Positions 1 to 8,908 of a stretch of DNA of 64,000 nucleotides are shown one piece after another (position 1 is the stretch's first letter; each line of letters begins with the position of its first letter). The stretch is from assembly GCF_003932895.1 (NCBI RefSeq), contig NZ_RQYW01000008.1, positions 50,304 through 114,303 of the forward strand. The letters are read 5' to 3'. The position numbers were made by a program, and so were the translations under genes. Origin of the DNA: Leptotrichia sp. OH3620_COT-345 (GTDB taxonomy: Bacteria; Fusobacteriota; Fusobacteriia; Fusobacteriales; Leptotrichiaceae). The notes below the pieces were generated by a model. The model did no database searches, was not told the DNA's origin, and worked only from the letters and a program-made list of their open reading frames with translations.

Positions 1-1402
1 TGGATATCGTTTGCAACATTGTAAGACCATTTGCCGAACCTACCATTAATGATAATGCCAAAGCTGACTGTACTATTCCCCATACTAATTTCTTTGAGTT
101 AGGCGGATTCAAATCACCGTTATGTGATAACATTCCCAAAACGAATGTCGCCGAATTCGCGGAAGTAATAAAGAATGTAAACAGTAAAGCTATAGCTATT
201 ACAGATATTACATTTCCTAATGTTATATTATTTATAACAATAAAGAATGCTGTCGATGCATTATTTGCAGCTTCTACAAGAATTTCCTTTCCCATTGAGA
301 AATCTATTGCACCGAAAATAGAGAACCAGAAAAATGATACTACTGACGGTACAATAAGTACACCGCTTATAAATTCCTTAATAGTACGACCTTTTGATAT
401 TCTCGCTATGAAAGTTCCTGTAAATGGTGCCCATGCAATCCACCATGCCCAGTAAAACAAAGTCCATAATCCATACCAGTCAGTTTTACTGAATGCACCT
501 ATTTCAAATGTATTGGATAGTAAACTCTGTAAATAATTTCCTGTGCTTTCTCCAAAAATATTAAGTATATCAATAGTCGGTCCAAATATAATTGACAGTC
601 CAAGCAGTGCTACAACTAAAATCATATTTAGGTTGGAAATTAATTTTATTCCTTTATCAATACCTGTTACAGCTGTCCATGTATATATAATAGTAATAAT
701 TACTACTATAGCTATCTGTATAGTAGAATTTTCAGGTACTTTAAACATAAAATTCAGACCACTGTTTATCTGATATGTTCCCAATCCTAAAGATGTTGCC
801 ATTCCCGCTGCCGTAGCAAATATTGCCAATATATCAATCAGCTTCCCGATATATCCGTTAGCCTTTTCTTCCCCTATAAGCGGTATAAATAAGCTACTTA
901 TCAATCCGGGCTTATTTCTTCTGAACTGCATATATGCAAGTCCCAGACCCAATATACTGTAATTAGCCCATGGATGTAAGCCCCAATGAAGGAATGACTT
1001 AGTCATAGCAAATTTTGCAGCATCTACTGACATTGAATCATAACCTACAGGATTGACATAATGATAAAGAGGCTCATATATACCGTAAAAAACCAGTCCT
1101 ATTCCCATTCCTGCAGAAAACAGCATAGCAAACCACGAGATATTACTATATTCAGGCTTGGAATCATCAGGACCTAATTTCATATCCTTATACTTGCTGA
1201 AATATGCTATCCAAACAGCAAAAACTATAAAACATGTCATTGCTATTGTATAAAACCATCCGAAATTACGAACTATCCCTTTCAGAAGCATATTACCAAA
1301 CGTCTCAAATCCTTTCGGAAATACAAGACCGCATAACACAACAATAGTTATAATCGAAACCGAAATTATATAAACTGAATTGTCTTTTGTTTTTTCGCTC
1401 AT
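1..1402 (-). CDS. BCCT-family betaine/choline/carnitine transporter (C-terminus cut by window edge)
   Basis: About 467 residues are visible from an ATG at 1402-1400; the gene runs off the left edge. The protein is hydrophobic throughout. It carries the BCCT hallmark WTLFYWAWW at residues 313-321 (the aromatic substrate box) and a GMGIG segment at residues 98-102, the arrangement typical of Na+-coupled betaine carriers rather than the carnitine antiporter CaiT. The family imports quaternary ammonium compounds across the inner membrane. It lies just downstream of a grdX-like gene and a grd component-B operon, and a BCCT gene linked to betaine reductase (grdT) is known in Eubacterium acidaminophilum. 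Betaine uptake for reduction is therefore a reasonable inference, with osmoprotection as the alternative. The family call is firm and the substrate is not. Confidence 0.93.
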   Translation of the reverse strand, partial: MSEKTKDNSVYIISVSIITIVVLCGLVFPKGFETFGNMLLKGIVRNFGWFYTIAMTCFIVFAVWIAYFSKYKDMKLGPDDSKPEYSNISWFAMLFSAGMGIGLVFYGIYEPLYHYVNPVGYDSMSVDAAKFAMTKSFLHWGLHPWANYSILGLGLAYMQFRRNKPGLISSLFIPLIGEEKANGYIGKLIDILAIFATAAGMATSLGLGTYQINSGLNFMFKVPENSTIQIAIVVIITIIYTWTAVTGIDKGIKLISNLNMILVVALLGLSIIFGPTIDILNIFGESTGNYLQSLLSNTFEIGAFSKTDWYGLWTLFYWAWWIAWAPFTGTFIARISKGRTIKEFISGVLIVPSVVSFFWFSIFGAIDFSMGKEILVEAANNASTAFFIVINNITLGNVISVIAIALLFTFFITSANSATFVLGMLSHNGDLNPPNSKKLVWGIVQSALALSLMVGSANGLTMLQTIS

Positions 1403-1587
1403 ATCTCTTCGTATGATTTATCTATTTAAAAATTACAATATTAAAATCACACATCTCCTTTTCTTTTAGTTTGTTGTGAATTTTTACCGTATGATCAGTC
1501 GACAATATTTTAAATTATCAAACCGCATTTAGTTTTATCATTTATTACTCAGTATGAACTTTTCATTTTATATAAAATTGTTTATAT

Positions 1588-1980
1588 CTAAATTATACGT
1601 GGAATAATATTATCTATTACCGATAAATCTATGGTTTTAAAATCTTCCGTTACTTTCCTTTCATAATTTTCAGGAGTACGGGCTATATCTTGCCATTGCC
1701 TGAAAGTCTCTATACATTTTTCTATAAGGAGTATGTCTTTTGTATTATCTTCCCCATCATTCCTAGGATACACCATTACGGATCTGTAAGGCGTCTGATT
1801 AGGTTTAAGACTTGATGCCTGAGGATGAGTCAGAAGGATATATCTGTCATAAACAAAATTTCTCACTTTAATTAAAACTTCCTCATATTTTTCTACAAAG
1901 ACACATTGTAGCATATTTTTATATTTTTCATAGACTTTATCGTTATTAGTAACAAGTATCACCTTTTCTATATTCCACAT
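1588..1980 (-). CDS. grdX: GrdX family protein (first copy)
   Basis: This 130-residue protein matches the small GrdX family found beside glycine/sarcosine/betaine reductase genes. The diagnostic segment is ILLTHPQASSLKPNQTPYRS at about residues 48-67, which recurs as ILTHP..GSVKPNETLYRS in the second copy at 15087-15464. The biochemical role of GrdX is not established. No signal peptide or membrane segment is visible. It sits between the terminator after the YkvI-like gene and the BCCT gene, so it may be transcribed with the BCCT gene 185 bases downstream. The family assignment is confident and the function unknown. Confidence 0.85.
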   Translation of the reverse strand: MWNIEKVILVTNNDKVYEKYKNMLQCVFVEKYEEVLIKVRNFVYDRYILLTHPQASSLKPNQTPYRSVMVYPRNDGEDNTKDILLIEKCIETFRQWQDIARTPENYERKVTEDFKTIDLSVIDNIIPRII

Positions 1981-2084
1981 TAAATATTCTCCTTCTTACT
2001 TATAATTATGTAAATACTGTCTCCTTTACATTATATTTTATATTTCAATAATCTCTTTTTAAAATATCAAAGCAACTATATTTG

Positions 2085-2123
2085 AAAAAATTCCCCTATC
2101 ACCTGTATGACAGGGGATTTTTT
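2085..2123 (-). terminator. Rho-independent terminator after the YkvI-like gene
   Basis: On the minus strand CCCCTGTCA and TGATAGGGG form a 9-bp stem (one G-U pair) with A-rich and T-rich flanks (AAAAAAT before, AATTTTTT after). It lies about 50 bases past the stop codon at 2170. The flanking A/T tracts make it able to work in both directions. Confidence 0.85.
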
Positions 2124-2169
2124 CAATATTAAAAGTATAAAATTTTACTTTTTATAAAATGATCTCATA

Positions 2170-3303
2170 CTACTTCTTTTTGTTAATGAAATCTTTAAAA
2201 TTTTTCCAAAGCATAAATAATATAAGAACTGCTCCTACATAACCATTTAAAACATATATTATATTTACCAGAACTCTAAAAGGTAGAAATAATCCTACTA
2301 TTAAACCTATCAAAGCAAGTAATATAGTAAGTATTTTAAATCTTGCCGTTCCTTCTTCTGAAAATCTTGATACCGGATTATAAAGTAAAGGTACAGCAGT
2401 AGTATATATTCCGGCAAAGACTACCATTGCAAATATTGCAGAAAAAGGCTTCCAAATTTTTGTAGCAAGTATAAGATTAGGTATTGCCGCATTCCATACA
2501 TGTACACCGTTTTCGCCTAAGTTTATGTTTGAAATCTGTGCAAAGGAAACAAGTCCTATAGCTATACATACTGCAAGTGTCCCACCTATTATACCATAAT
2601 TAAGATCTTTTTTACTGTTTTTAGAAGCAAGTGCCGAAGTGAAGCTTGCAAACCATAAAAGAACAAATCCTGAATAGGACAGTCCTGATATAAGCCAATT
2701 TGCCCCTGCATTTTTAATGCTTTCACCTGCTGCTCCTCCTTCATAAGCTGAAGTTTTTATAATTTCCAATCCCTCTGGGATACTTCCTCCATCTCTTATA
2801 CATGTAATAAGACCAATTGTAATACATAATACTACTATTATAGGACCTACAATACCTATAGCATCCACAAGTGAATTTAATCCTCCTACAACCGTTATAA
2901 CAGTTATAACAGTCAGTACAGTTGCTCCTACCCAAATCGGCAATCCATATGCCTGATTAAGTGTCGATGCAGCTCCACCAACCATTACCCAGAATGACAT
3001 ATAGCAAAATAATGTCGAATAATAATCACAAAATGTTCCTATGTAATTTCCGCAATAATATTTATATATGTCATTGGCTTTTTCAAATTTTTGTTCAGAA
3101 CCTGCTTTCGCAAAGCTAAAATTGTAATATAGAAATGTTATCAGAAAAACTGCAATAACTAAGAGACTGTTCATTCCATAAGCAGTGTAATATTGTATTA
3201 TCTCCTGTCCTGTTGCAAATCCCGAACCGATAGTAAACGCAATAACTGCTCCTGCAAGTATTACGACTCTTTTCCAGTTTACCAACTGTTTATCTTCTCC
3301 CAT
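2170..3303 (-). CDS. YkvI-type membrane transporter (APC superfamily-like)
   Basis: This 377-residue, strongly hydrophobic protein has roughly ten predicted membrane segments. Near its N-terminus is IGSGFATGQEI (about residues 21-31), a glycine-rich unwound-helix motif of the kind seen in LeuT-fold transporters, and it resembles the YkvI family. It follows the component-B genes by 37 bases and is followed by a terminator, so it is the last gene of the first grd operon. That position suggests it imports the reductase substrate or exports an amine product, but this is inference from context. No substrate has been established for the family as far as I know. Confidence 0.75.
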   Translation of the reverse strand: MGEDKQLVNWKRVVILAGAVIAFTIGSGFATGQEIIQYYTAYGMNSLLVIAVFLITFLYYNFSFAKAGSEQKFEKANDIYKYYCGNYIGTFCDYYSTLFCYMSFWVMVGGAASTLNQAYGLPIWVGATVLTVITVITVVGGLNSLVDAIGIVGPIIVVLCITIGLITCIRDGGSIPEGLEIIKTSAYEGGAAGESIKNAGANWLISGLSYSGFVLLWFASFTSALASKNSKKDLNYGIIGGTLAVCIAIGLVSFAQISNINLGENGVHVWNAAIPNLILATKIWKPFSAIFAMVVFAGIYTTAVPLLYNPVSRFSEEGTARFKILTILLALIGLIVGLFLPFRVLVNIIYVLNGYVGAVLILFMLWKNFKDFINKKK

Positions 3304-3340
3304 ATATCGATTCCTCCTGCTATTATTTTAGTTTAAAATT

Positions 3341-4660
3341 CTAAAAGTCATCTTTTTCAAAAACAGTCTGTTCTGTAACCGGAGTCTGTAATACTTTGAG
3401 AGCTCTTCTAACCATACGTTTACGTATTTTTTTAGAATCTTCCTCACCTTGTGTAGGATCACCAAGAGGATAAGGTATTCCTACACCGGGAATAATTCTA
3501 TTTGCACCTATTGTAAGTGAAATCGGAACTACTGTTGCCATATGAACTACAGGTATTCCATATTTTTCAATTCCTTTTACCATCGTTGCACCGCAACGTG
3601 TACAAGTACCTCAGGTACTTACAAGGATAACCGCATCTACATGTTCATCAATAAGTTTCTGCCCTATTTCAGTTCCGAATTTCGCAGCTGAACCTGTAGC
3701 AGTCCCGGTACCTGTTGTGGAATAAAAAATATTGTAAAGTTCTCCGAATTCTCCATCTTTTTCCATTTCTCTCAATACATCAAGAGGAACTACAAGATTA
3801 GGATTTTCCATAACAAACTGACGATCATATCCTCCGTGAATTGTAGTAAAATCTTTTGCCGATAATTCACTCATTCCTTCTATAGAATAAGAACCGAATT
3901 TAGTAGCATTTGAAGATTCTATGTGGTCAGGGTTTCCGGTAGGAACCACTCCTCCTGACGTTACTATAGCTATTTTAGCTTTTTTAATATCTTTAACAGG
4001 TTCTGCAGGATCTACTCTATCAAACTTAGGCATAGGAAGATCCGTTTCAAATTCCTCACCTTTCATTTTCTTAACAAGCATTTTTACTGCCCTTGCTGAA
4101 GCTCTTTCATCGGCGAAATAATTAACTCTTATTCCTCTTTCATGATAACCTTCAATTGAAGGTCCCAATATTTCTTCACCTTTTGCCATTTTCTTAACAA
4201 GAGCAGCAACATTTTCTACGGACTTTTTCATATCAGCTGCAGAATTTCCGGTTTTAACTATAATAACATCTTTACGGAACATATCTACTCCCGGATTTTC
4301 TTCGTATGCTGCAGTAACTACAGGTATTCCTAAATTTTCTTCCACAGCTTTACATATAGTTCCACAAGCGACTCCATAACGTCCCGCATTAAATGCAGGT
4401 CCTGCTACAAAGACATCAGGAGTAAATTTTTTTATCATTTCCAAAACAGTTTCAGTAGCCTTTTCCAAATTTTCACCGAAGTAGTTATCTCCACATATAA
4501 TTGTAGCTACTACTTCATATTCATCGCCCAATGCAGTTTGAAGTGCCATTCCCGGACCTACCGGACCTTCTTTTACTTCAGGTTTATGATCGGCTTTTTC
4601 TTCTCCACCTATACCGGCAAAAAATTGATTTATATAATGTACTACTTTATATTTTTTCAT
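3341..4660 (-). CDS. Glycine/sarcosine/betaine reductase component B selenoprotein (sarcosine- or betaine-type)
   Basis: This is one 439-residue selenoprotein read through an in-frame TGA at 3611-3613 (Sec350). The motif around it is ST-U-GTCTRCGATM, the U-x-x-C-x-x-C redox centre of the GrdB/GrdF/GrdH family; without recoding it would appear as two fragments. I chose ATG 4660 rather than the ATG three codons upstream because AGGAGG abuts the upstream one and is well spaced (9 bases) from this one. The resulting start, MKKYKVVHYINQFF, matches the paralogue at 10482-11792. Component B binds the substrate and transfers the carboxymethyl group to GrdA. The AGCS, YkvI and BCCT neighbours and the absence of grdA/C/D here suggest sarcosine or betaine rather than glycine as substrate. 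Confidence 0.92.
3584..3598 (-). promoter_or_regulatory. Candidate bacterial SECIS hairpin of the first component-B gene
   Basis: Twelve bases after the UGA the mRNA can form the perfect stem CGTTGC/GCAACG with a GGT triloop, putting the apical loop about 18 bases from the UGA, where bacterial SECIS loops usually sit. The same stem, with loop GGA, occurs at the same distance in the second grdB. Because the stem also encodes a conserved protein motif (TRCGAT), coding constraint alone could keep it. Confidence 0.55.
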
Positions 4661-4674
4661 AATTTTCATCCTCC

Positions 4675-5964
4675 TTAATATCCTCTTGCAGCAAGACGAT
4701 TAAATCCATTTGCTATTGTAGATGCTATTATAATTTGAATTTCCGCTTCAAATGAGCCGTCTTCATTAACACATCCGGCCCAACCACCGATTTGACTTTC
4801 TATGTATTCCATAGTTCCTATTACTTTATCCATAACAGGGAACTGTAAAGTAGCATTCCCCTGACCGCATGAAGCAAGTGCAGTAGCTTCTTCACAAGTA
4901 TCGGCAAGTGACTGAGATTTCCCATCTTTTCCTGGAAATTCATCTGTTACAAGAACTACTTTAACCCCTTTTCTTTCTACCTTACGACAGTTCATCATAA
5001 GATCCGTATCAGGGTTTCCGTATCCTTCTTCAGTTATAATAACTCCATCAAGACCCATCCATTCAGCAAGTTTTGCAACCATATCCGAATGACGTTCCTT
5101 ATCTGCAAGAAAGACATTTTCATTAGTCAGGATAACTCCCATAAAATTTATGTCTTTTCCATGATGCTTATAACAGTCCTCAATAACGGGATTATGGAAA
5201 TGGTGATATGTAGTAACTTTATCACATGGAGCAACACAGTTACCTGAAACTATCGCTCCATCCATAATTTCTGTAGGATACATAAATGTAGGAACAAATT
5301 GTTTTGCATCTACTCCATAGTAATAAGTGTCGTGCAGAAGTCCTTGAGATTGCAGCATATGAACATACCCTACTTTAGGAAGATCAGGATACATAGCAGC
5401 CTGTTCAAATACAGGTTTTGTTTCATATACTTCTAAAACATCAGGCTCAAGGTTTCTTGCCGTTTCCCCTAAAAATGCAGCTACTTTAAGTCCCGCTATA
5501 CGTCCGGCTTTTTCATACACATGTGTTTCCAAACCTGCTTTAGGCTCTATAACTACACAAAGATTTACTGTTTGCGAAAAAGGACAGTAATCTGCGGCAG
5601 GACCGCTCATATCTATTACACCTTCCTGAAAACCTACTATACGCCCTACAGTAAGTACACAGCATCCGTCAAGAGTATGTGTTCTTCCTTCTCCAACTGT
5701 AGGACTTACTTTTCCGATTACTCCCGGAAATATTTCTCCTCCTCCACTTACTTTAACACGAGGTTCTATCACATCTTTTACAGGCGTTATTCTTGTTTTT
5801 TCTCCCGGTCTTGCTATATCAAGCTTACATCCTATAAGTTTATCATCCTCCAGAACCAGTTTTTCAACTTCTTCCTTATTCACATAAAGAATATGATTTT
5901 CAACATAAGTTCTATCTGAAAACTGAATGTCATTTATTTTGATTTTTCCTAATTCTAGTTTCAT
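4675..5964 (-). CDS. Glycine/sarcosine/betaine reductase component B proprotein (GrdE/G/I type)
   Basis: This 429-residue protein is the non-selenium proprotein partner of component B. The family is cleaved at an Asn-Cys bond to give two chains, with a pyruvoyl group made from the Cys that forms a Schiff base with the amino group of the substrate. Here the site is GNCV, with Cys243. The start MKLELGKIKI follows GAGGAGGT at good spacing. The stop lies 14 bases before the chosen start of the selenoprotein gene, so the two are translationally close and surely form one complex. The paralogue at 12370-13656 is collinear but clearly diverged, consistent with a different substrate (sarcosine or betaine). 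Confidence 0.92.
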   Translation of the reverse strand: MKLELGKIKINDIQFSDRTYVENHILYVNKEEVEKLVLEDDKLIGCKLDIARPGEKTRITPVKDVIEPRVKVSGGGEIFPGVIGKVSPTVGEGRTHTLDGCCVLTVGRIVGFQEGVIDMSGPAADYCPFSQTVNLCVVIEPKAGLETHVYEKAGRIAGLKVAAFLGETARNLEPDVLEVYETKPVFEQAAMYPDLPKVGYVHMLQSQGLLHDTYYYGVDAKQFVPTFMYPTEIMDGAIVSGNCVAPCDKVTTYHHFHNPVIEDCYKHHGKDINFMGVILTNENVFLADKERHSDMVAKLAEWMGLDGVIITEEGYGNPDTDLMMNCRKVERKGVKVVLVTDEFPGKDGKSQSLADTCEEATALASCGQGNATLQFPVMDKVIGTMEYIESQIGGWAGCVNEDGSFEAEIQIIIASTIANGFNRLAARGY

Positions 5965-6057
5965 TTGATATTACCTCCTCGTAGTAATATAATCATAATT
6001 TTTTGTTTATTTTTTTCTGATATAAAATTATCAGTAGTTATAATAAACTGTTTAAAC

Positions 6058-7491
6058 CTATTCATCTTTATAATCGTAATGTACATCTCCTTCTGTATAT
6101 TTCTTGTTGTAGTCTTTTAATAATGCTCTGACTTCAAATGATAGCCAGACAATAGCTATTAAGTTCGGAAGAACCATAAGACTATTGAAAATATCAGCTA
6201 AAGACCATACTAATTCCACTTCCTGTAATGATCCGACTATTATACAGACTATTACTATTATTCTATATGGAAGTAAGGCCGATTTTCCGAATAAATATTT
6301 AATATTGGATTCACCAAAATAATACCATCCTATTATAGTTGTAAATGCAAAAAATGCAAGACACACTGCCAATAAGATTGCTCCGGGTTCACCAAAGGAT
6401 ATTTTAAAAGCTCCCTGAGTAAGTTGAGCTCCCTTTAGGTATTTTCCATCAGCTCCCTGAACATTATACGCTCCTGTTACAAGGATAGATAAAGCTGTAG
6501 CAGAACATACAACTACAGTATCTATAAACACTCCTACTATAGCTGATAGTCCCTGTTCTGCCGGGTGTTTAACATGTGCTACTGCATGGGCATGAGGTGT
6601 AGAACCCATTCCTGCTTCATTTGAAAACAACCCTCTTGCAATACCCTTTTGAACTGCTGATTTTACTGCTACTCCTAAAATTCCTCCTGCCGCTGCAGTA
6701 GGAGTAAAAGCACTTTGTAATATCCATATAAATGTAGGAATTACTTTATCATGAAACATAAACAAAACTGCAATACTTGCAAATATATACACTGTTGCCA
6801 TAACCGGAACTACCAATTCGGCAAACTTTGCAATTCTCTGCATTCCTCCCAAAAAGATTAATGCAGCAAGAACTGCCACTATAAGTCCTATTATTCCCGG
6901 ATTTATACTTTCCAGTCCGCTTATTCCTTTAATTCCCGATGCTATGGAGTTTGCCTGAACCGCATTTCCCATAAAGCCTAATGCCAAAATTATAGATATT
7001 GCAAAAAATCCTGCCAAAAATTTACCGAATATTCCCGTTTTTTTCAAACCGTGAGATATGTAATATGCCGGACCTCCCACTAATTCTCCATTAATTTTAG
7101 TTCTATATTTCTGAGCTAAAGCAGCTTCAGTAAAAATGGTTCCCATTCCGAGAAAAGCTGAAACCCACATCCAGAAAATCGCTCCGGGTCCTCCTGCTGT
7201 TATGGCTGTTGCAACTCCGGCAACATTCCCTGTTCCCACTTGTGCCGCAATTGCAGTGGCAAGTGCCTGAAACGATGACATGGATCCTTCTTTGGAATTT
7301 TTCTGTTTTTTAAACAGACCTCCAAATACTATTCCTAAAGCTCTCGGAAATTTTGTTACTTGAGGAAATCCTAAAATAATACTTAAAAAAGCTCCCGCTC
7401 CCAATAATCCCCACATCAGGATATTACTGGCAATAAAATCATTTATTGTATTTATCAGATTTACTAACTGTTCGTAACCCATATTCTTCAC
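6058..7491 (-). CDS. Sodium:alanine/glycine symporter family (AGCS) transporter
   Basis: This 477-residue polytopic protein carries AGCS family signatures: AQVGTGNVAGVATAI at about residues 78-92, GLFSNEAGMGSTPHAHA near residue 285 and FTTIIGWYYFGE near residue 387. The family brings alanine, glycine or related small amino acids into the cell with Na+. It is the first gene of the first grd operon, 93 bases before the component-B genes, behind its own promoter at 7568-7595. Supply of glycine, sarcosine or another reductase substrate is the obvious role. The family is certain and the substrate is inferred. Confidence 0.93.
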   Translation of the reverse strand: MKNMGYEQLVNLINTINDFIASNILMWGLLGAGAFLSIILGFPQVTKFPRALGIVFGGLFKKQKNSKEGSMSSFQALATAIAAQVGTGNVAGVATAITAGGPGAIFWMWVSAFLGMGTIFTEAALAQKYRTKINGELVGGPAYYISHGLKKTGIFGKFLAGFFAISIILALGFMGNAVQANSIASGIKGISGLESINPGIIGLIVAVLAALIFLGGMQRIAKFAELVVPVMATVYIFASIAVLFMFHDKVIPTFIWILQSAFTPTAAAGGILGVAVKSAVQKGIARGLFSNEAGMGSTPHAHAVAHVKHPAEQGLSAIVGVFIDTVVVCSATALSILVTGAYNVQGADGKYLKGAQLTQGAFKISFGEPGAILLAVCLAFFAFTTIIGWYYFGESNIKYLFGKSALLPYRIIVIVCIIVGSLQEVELVWSLADIFNSLMVLPNLIAIVWLSFEVRALLKDYNKKYTEGDVHYDYKDE

Positions 7492-7567
7492 TCCCTACAT
7501 AAACTCTATTAAATTCATGTATGGAAAAACGACAGTTCAAAATTATTTTGCAGTAAAATTTATATTT

Positions 7568-7595
7568 ATTATAATTTTCATTTGTGTGTAATCAA
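7568..7595 (-). promoter_or_regulatory. Promoter of the first grd operon
   Basis: On the minus strand TTGATT (7590-7595) and TATAAT (7568-7573) are separated by 16 bases, about 77 bases upstream of the AGCS start codon. I see no glycine-aptamer consensus in the leader between them. This contrasts with the second operon, which has one. Confidence 0.65.
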
Positions 7596-7699
7596 AGTAT
7601 CCATAATTAATATTTCCAACTTCCGCAAATCCATACAGAGATATTGTTAATTTTTTAACTAAATATTTACATAATATAAATATAGGGTATCATAATTCA

Positions 7700-7742
7700 A
7701 AAACCGAACCTATAATAACCTTAATTTTATAGGTTCTTTTTT
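7700..7742 (-). terminator. Terminator after grdD (bidirectional form)
   Basis: GAACCTATAA and TTATAGGTTC form a perfect 10-bp stem (7706-7715 with 7727-7736), followed by GGTTTTT on the minus strand and TTTTTT on the plus strand. It closes the long grd operon just past the grdD stop at 7756. Confidence 0.85.
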
Positions 7743-7755
7743 ATGTTTTTGGCTA

Positions 7756-8898
7756 TTATGATAACAACCCTTCAGTTTTTAAAATTTCTTTAGACTTTTC
7801 CTTATTTCCTTTACTTACTAAAATGATAGGACCTGTACATCCCATTCCACTTTCGGCATAAATGTTGTGTTTCCACAATAATTTTGCGGCATCTTCCAGA
7901 TCCATAATATCAACACCTGAAATTTGAGATGTTACAACTTCTTTCTCAGGCATCTTTATTTCCTCTGAAGGCTTTGTATCCTGTTTTTTATTTTTCATTT
8001 CAGAGAAAATTTTGTCCAATCCTGCATTCTGTGCTTTTTTATATTCTTCCCTTGCTTTTTCATTAACTTTTCCTAAAGCTACTTCATAACCATATTGTAA
8101 AGCTTTTGCAACAACAGGAGAACCTGAAGCTCTTGAAAGAATTAATATTCTTCTGTCATAATTTTCACCTACTCCAGGACCATATCCGTATCCCTGAGCC
8201 TCATAATCTCCTCCTGTAGTATATGAAGAGAAAATTTTCATAAAAAGATTTCCTGTTAATGAATCAGTAACCATTACATCAGGAGTTCCCATCAATAAAT
8301 CATTACCTCTCATCACTGCTCCTCCATCAGCTCTCTGAGATTCGGTAAATTTAAAATCATACCCGTTTTTCTGAAGTTCAAGCAATACTTTTTCAGTCTG
8401 TCTTGCACCTTCTATGTTTATAATTCCCACTGTTGGCTGTTTTATTCCGGCTGATTTTGCAGTGGCTATTCCATATATCGCATTTCTTACCATTGCTTCC
8501 ACTCTATCAGTTGCCGATGTACCTGTAGTAGTTGCTATAAACATCTCATTTCCTTTCCCCGGAGTTATTACTCTACCTACTGTGGAAACTCCAATAGGAA
8601 AATTATAGTGCATTGTAACACATGAGGATATTTCTCCTTTGTCCAACAACTCTTCCATTATTTTATGTGCTTCGTCTTCAGAATCGGTTTCATAGCTTTT
8701 AAAATCTTTATGACCTTTTCCTATTAAAACTATATCAAACAAATTATTTTTAGCCAGCTGTGCTCCTTTTATAACATTGTCAACACCGTGTTCACTACCT
8801 AAAGTTGTTATTCCTACTTTTATTTTTTCTCCGAAATTCCCTGTTTCAATAGCCTCCGCTACTTCCAACAACACTTCGGAAATTATTTTTTTACTCAT
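7756..8898 (-). CDS. grdD: Glycine reductase protein C, alpha subunit
   Basis: GrdD with GrdC forms protein C, which takes the selenium-bound carboxymethyl group from GrdA as an acetyl thioester and phosphorolyses it to acetyl phosphate, the energy-yielding step. The protein has 380 residues from ATG 8898. An ATG 12 codons upstream would overlap grdC, but AGGGGTGA precedes the downstream one, which begins MSKKIISEVL. Cys354 in ESGMGCTGPI near the C-terminus is the expected acetyl-carrying cysteine. The N-terminal part resembles the phosphate acyltransferase/PlsX-like fold. The gene starts 10 bases after the grdC stop and is the last gene of the operon. Confidence 0.95.
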   Translation of the reverse strand: MSKKIISEVLLEVAEAIETGNFGEKIKVGITTLGSEHGVDNVIKGAQLAKNNLFDIVLIGKGHKDFKSYETDSEDEAHKIMEELLDKGEISSCVTMHYNFPIGVSTVGRVITPGKGNEMFIATTTGTSATDRVEAMVRNAIYGIATAKSAGIKQPTVGIINIEGARQTEKVLLELQKNGYDFKFTESQRADGGAVMRGNDLLMGTPDVMVTDSLTGNLFMKIFSSYTTGGDYEAQGYGYGPGVGENYDRRILILSRASGSPVVAKALQYGYEVALGKVNEKAREEYKKAQNAGLDKIFSEMKNKKQDTKPSEEIKMPEKEVVTSQISGVDIMDLEDAAKLLWKHNIYAESGMGCTGPIILVSKGNKEKSKEILKTEGLLS

Positions 8899-8908
8899 TG
8901 TATCACCC

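Noticed and set aside
3341..3583. Independent 80-residue protein downstream of the first component-B gene
   Set aside because: It is the C-terminal part of the selenoprotein after UGA 3611-3613; the U-x-x-C-x-x-C motif spans the junction and the paralogue has the same structure.
5521..5919. Plus-strand open reading frame opposite the component-B proprotein gene
   Set aside because: Cys/Phe/Tyr/Ser-rich low-complexity product typical of an antisense shadow; the minus strand holds a well-conserved gene.
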